Assembly (NCBI GenBank): GCA_007125545.1 | Contig: SLDA01000441.1 | Coordinates: 1-35,487, forward strand | Length of the DNA stretch: 35,487 bases | Origin: Thermoflexales bacterium | Lineage (GTDB): Bacteria > Chloroflexota > Anaerolineae > B4-G1 > SLSP01 | Reading direction: 5' to 3' | Part shown: positions 33,408 to 35,487 of the stretch, piece after piece | How the letters are laid out: each line of letters starts with the position of its first letter | How positions within the stretch are numbered: the first letter of the stretch is position 1 | The notes under the pieces: generated by a model | Seen by the model: only the letters and a program-made list of their open reading frames with translations | The model's database searches: none | What the model was told of the DNA's origin: nothing | Translations under genes and position numbers: made by a program

Positions 33408-34712
33408 CTAGGCGACTCGGTCGTAGAAGAGAGGTAGAGCGTCCACCTCATCAGGAGCGATGTGAATGGCCCGCTCGATGCGTTGGGCAGCCTGGTTCAG
33501 GTCAGCCTCGCTTCTCGCGTGCACTGTGAAGAGCGGCTGACCACCTGCAGCCCAGTCCCCCACCTGGACGTGCATCACCACGCCCACACGGTGGTCAATG
33601 GGATCCCCTTTTTTTTCCCGTCCCCCACCAAGGGCCACCACCGCCATACCGATTTTGTCGGCTTCCATCGCCGCGACATAGCCCTCCTGGCGTGCAGTCA
33701 CGGTCTCAATCGCATCCGCACGCGGAAAGCGGTCAGGATCGTCGACGTATGCGGCATCCCCACCCTGCCCCTCAATCAGCTCACGAAACTTCGCGAATGC
33801 GGCCCCGCTGGTCAGCGTCTCGCGGGCTACAGCAACCCCGGCGGTAGGAGTGTCCGCGACACCTCCCAGATGGAGCATTTCGCCCGCGATCGTCAAGGAG
33901 TGTTCGACCAGATCCTCCGGTCCACCGCCTTGCAGCACCGCGAGCGCCTCCACCACCTCCAGACTGTTACCGACCGACCGGCCCAACGGCTGATTCATGT
34001 CCGCAATATAGGCGGTGACTTTACGGCCGACCGCCCTCCCAATCCGCACCAATCCTTCGGCCAACGCTCTGGCCTCTTCCAACGTTCGCATAAAGGCGCC
34101 CGTGCCAACCTTGACGTCTAGCACAATGCCATCGGCGCCACCGGCGATTTTCTTGCTCATAATCGAGCTGATAATCAGGGGGAGGCTGGGCACAGTGCCG
34201 GTGACGTCGCGCAACGCATACAATTTGCCATCCGCCGGCGCCAGGTTGGCAGACTGACCTGTCAGCACGATCCCTAAACGACGTAACTGAGATCGGAACT
34301 CCTCAACGCTCAGGTCAATGCGATAGCCCGGTATCGATTCCAGCTTGTCCAGCGTACCACCGGAAAAACCCAGGCCCCGTCCTGACATCTTCCCCACCGG
34401 CAGGCCGGCCGCGGCTACCACCGGTACGGCGATGAGACTCACCTTGTCCCCGACCCCACCGGTCGAATGCTTATCCACAACGACGCCGGCGATGTCGCTT
34501 AAGTCAAGCATCTGACCCGACTCCGCCATCGCCAACGTGAGATCCCGGGTCTCCTCATCTTGCATGCCGTTTAGCGTCACCGCCATCAGCAACGCCGATG
34601 CCTGGTAATCCGGGATCTCCTCGCGCGTATATGCCTCGATGAAGAATCGGATCTCAGCGCGACTCAGAGACTCGCCATCGCGCTTCTTCTCGATCAGATC
34701 CACCATCCGCAT
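33408..34712 (-). CDS. pdp: Pyrimidine-nucleoside (thymidine) phosphorylase, 434 aa
   Basis: Splits thymidine, uridine or deoxyuridine with phosphate into base and (deoxy)ribose-1-phosphate. It has the family signature SGRGLGFSGGTLDKLESIPG (about 113-132), the phosphate-site KHSTGGVGDK (about 81-90) and the SSIMSKKIAGG stretch. The length of about 434 matches the bacterial Pdp/DeoA group; the two cannot be separated by eye. The ATG at 34712 lies 8 bases after GGAGG; a TTG one codon earlier is an alternative. DegV ends 26 bp upstream, and the two are probably co-transcribed. Confidence 0.93.
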   Translation of the reverse strand: MRMVDLIEKKRDGESLSRAEIRFFIEAYTREEIPDYQASALLMAVTLNGMQDEETRDLTLAMAESGQMLDLSDIAGVVVDKHSTGGVGDKVSLIAVPVVAAAGLPVGKMSGRGLGFSGGTLDKLESIPGYRIDLSVEEFRSQLRRLGIVLTGQSANLAPADGKLYALRDVTGTVPSLPLIISSIMSKKIAGGADGIVLDVKVGTGAFMRTLEEARALAEGLVRIGRAVGRKVTAYIADMNQPLGRSVGNSLEVVEALAVLQGGGPEDLVEHSLTIAGEMLHLGGVADTPTAGVAVARETLTSGAAFAKFRELIEGQGGDAAYVDDPDRFPRADAIETVTARQEGYVAAMEADKIGMAVVALGGGREKKGDPIDHRVGVVMHVQVGDWAAGGQPLFTVHARSEADLNQAAQRIERAIHIAPDEVDALPLFYDRVA

Positions 34713-34738
34713 CAACAGCCTCCGAACCGAATACTCGG

Positions 34739-35487
34739 CTAACTCTCTTTGGAATAGAAAACAATGCCCAGCGTACCGGGGCCGCCATGGGTGCCGACCA
34801 CAGGAGTCAGCACACGCACATGGAGCTGCTCGGGATTGAGCTTTTCCATCACGAGGTCTTTGAACATGGGCAGCTCATCGTCTGCTTCGGCATGGACAAT
34901 CGCCACTTCTGCAGCACGACGACCCTGCAATCGGTCTTCGGCAATCTGGACGATACGGCGTAGCGACTTTCCCCGGCTACGCACTTTCTCCAAGGCTTCG
35001 ACCTTGCCTTCCGTCACGGTGAGCACGGGCTTGAGATTCAAGGCAGATCCCAACAACCGCGCGGCTCCACCGATCCGTCCGCCGCGATGCAGCCATTCCA
35101 GACTATCCACTGCGAAAAGGAGGTCCAGCGTGTCGTAGCAACGCTCAGCCGCCGCGAGGCCATCCTCGACACTCTTCCCTGCCTCAGCCGCCCGTACAGC
35201 CTCAAGCACCTGGAGTCCCGTCCCCATAGAGACAGACCGGGAATCGCGGATCTCGATACGCAGGTCCGGTCGCTCTTCTGCAAGCACCGACTTGGCCTGC
35301 CATGCCGACGCCAGGGTACCACTCAGTTGCTCCGAGATGAAAATGCCGAGAACGGTATCGGTTTCCGCTCGCTCAGCCGCCTCCTTGAAAAACTCTATGA
35401 AGGCACCGGCCGATGGCTGCGACGTCTTGGGAAAGTCGCGGCGCTCCTTCAGCCAGCGGTAGAAAGTATCAGAATCCAGTGTAACGC
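34739..35487 (-). CDS. DegV family fatty-acid-binding protein, N terminus cut by the window edge
   Basis: About 249 codons to the right edge; the stop is present and the start lies outside the window. Reading inward from the edge: DSDTFYRWLKER, then FPKTSQPSAGAFIEFF, then VLGIFISEQLSGTLASAW. This is the standard DegV head, whose TSQPS and SGT Ser/Thr residues hold a fatty acid. The C-terminal half includes SMGTGLQVLEA and VTPVVGTHGGPGTLGIVF, typical of the family's end. Members act as fatty-acid carriers, in some bacteria with a fatty acid kinase (FakB). No FakA is visible. It sits upstream of pdp, separated by 26 bp. Confidence 0.92.
   Translation of the reverse strand, partial: VTLDSDTFYRWLKERRDFPKTSQPSAGAFIEFFKEAAERAETDTVLGIFISEQLSGTLASAWQAKSVLAEERPDLRIEIRDSRSVSMGTGLQVLEAVRAAEAGKSVEDGLAAAERCYDTLDLLFAVDSLEWLHRGGRIGGAARLLGSALNLKPVLTVTEGKVEALEKVRSRGKSLRRIVQIAEDRLQGRRAAEVAIVHAEADDELPMFKDLVMEKLNPEQLHVRVLTPVVGTHGGPGTLGIVFYSKES

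Overview
The window is a gene-dense, moderately GC-rich bacterial chromosome segment. Paired cyclic-nucleotide-binding proteins, a zinc-ribbon/class III cyclase/AAA/TPR giant, a CpXC protein, GTG starts next to good Shine-Dalgarno sites and consensus sigma70 promoters together suggest a member of the Chloroflexota (Anaerolineae/Caldilineae-like). That is an inference from gene content; no rRNA or other phylogenetic marker is present. I see no transposase, integrase, attachment site, CRISPR array, tRNA or rRNA.

Layout. 1-4.6 kb (minus): class III aminotransferase, GAF/PAS histidine kinase and CpXC zinc protein. 4.7-8.35 kb (minus): three overlapping genes for complex I-like membrane proteins (two antiporter-like subunits around a small HyfE/NuoK-like one) behind a good promoter, with no catalytic subunits. 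8.4-10.15 kb (minus): GT-C membrane glycosyltransferase. 10.2-12.0 kb (plus): consensus promoter, structured leader with a possible 29-codon ORF and two tandem terminators whose arms can swap partners, then a two-domain GNAT acetyltransferase and an unknown 120-residue protein. 12.1-15.8 kb: NatA/NatB-type ABC exporter, with two permease genes diverging from the ATPase gene; the larger permease carries a PrsW-like membrane protease domain at its C terminus.

15.85-23.3 kb (minus): a carbohydrate block with GH65 phosphorylase, a cyclic-nucleotide-binding protein, NagB, NagA, GH130 and GH13 alpha-glucosidase. It would turn alpha-glucosides, beta-mannosides and GlcNAc-6-P into hexose phosphates and free hexoses. 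An array of 13-bp palindromes at 18-bp spacing lies between GH130 and GH13. 23.6-28.1 kb (plus): a second cyclic-nucleotide-binding protein and the large cyclase-domain protein, probably one signalling operon; the cyclase domain lacks some canonical catalytic residues. 28.2-35.5 kb (minus): pyruvate phosphate dikinase, a solute-binding protein, SecG, pyrimidine-nucleoside phosphorylase and a DegV protein cut by the right edge.

Most genes are ordinary household or sugar-metabolism genes. The parts most worth attention are the permease-PrsW fusion, the swappable-terminator leader, the atypical cyclase with its paired sensors, the orphan antiporter-like module and the palindrome array.
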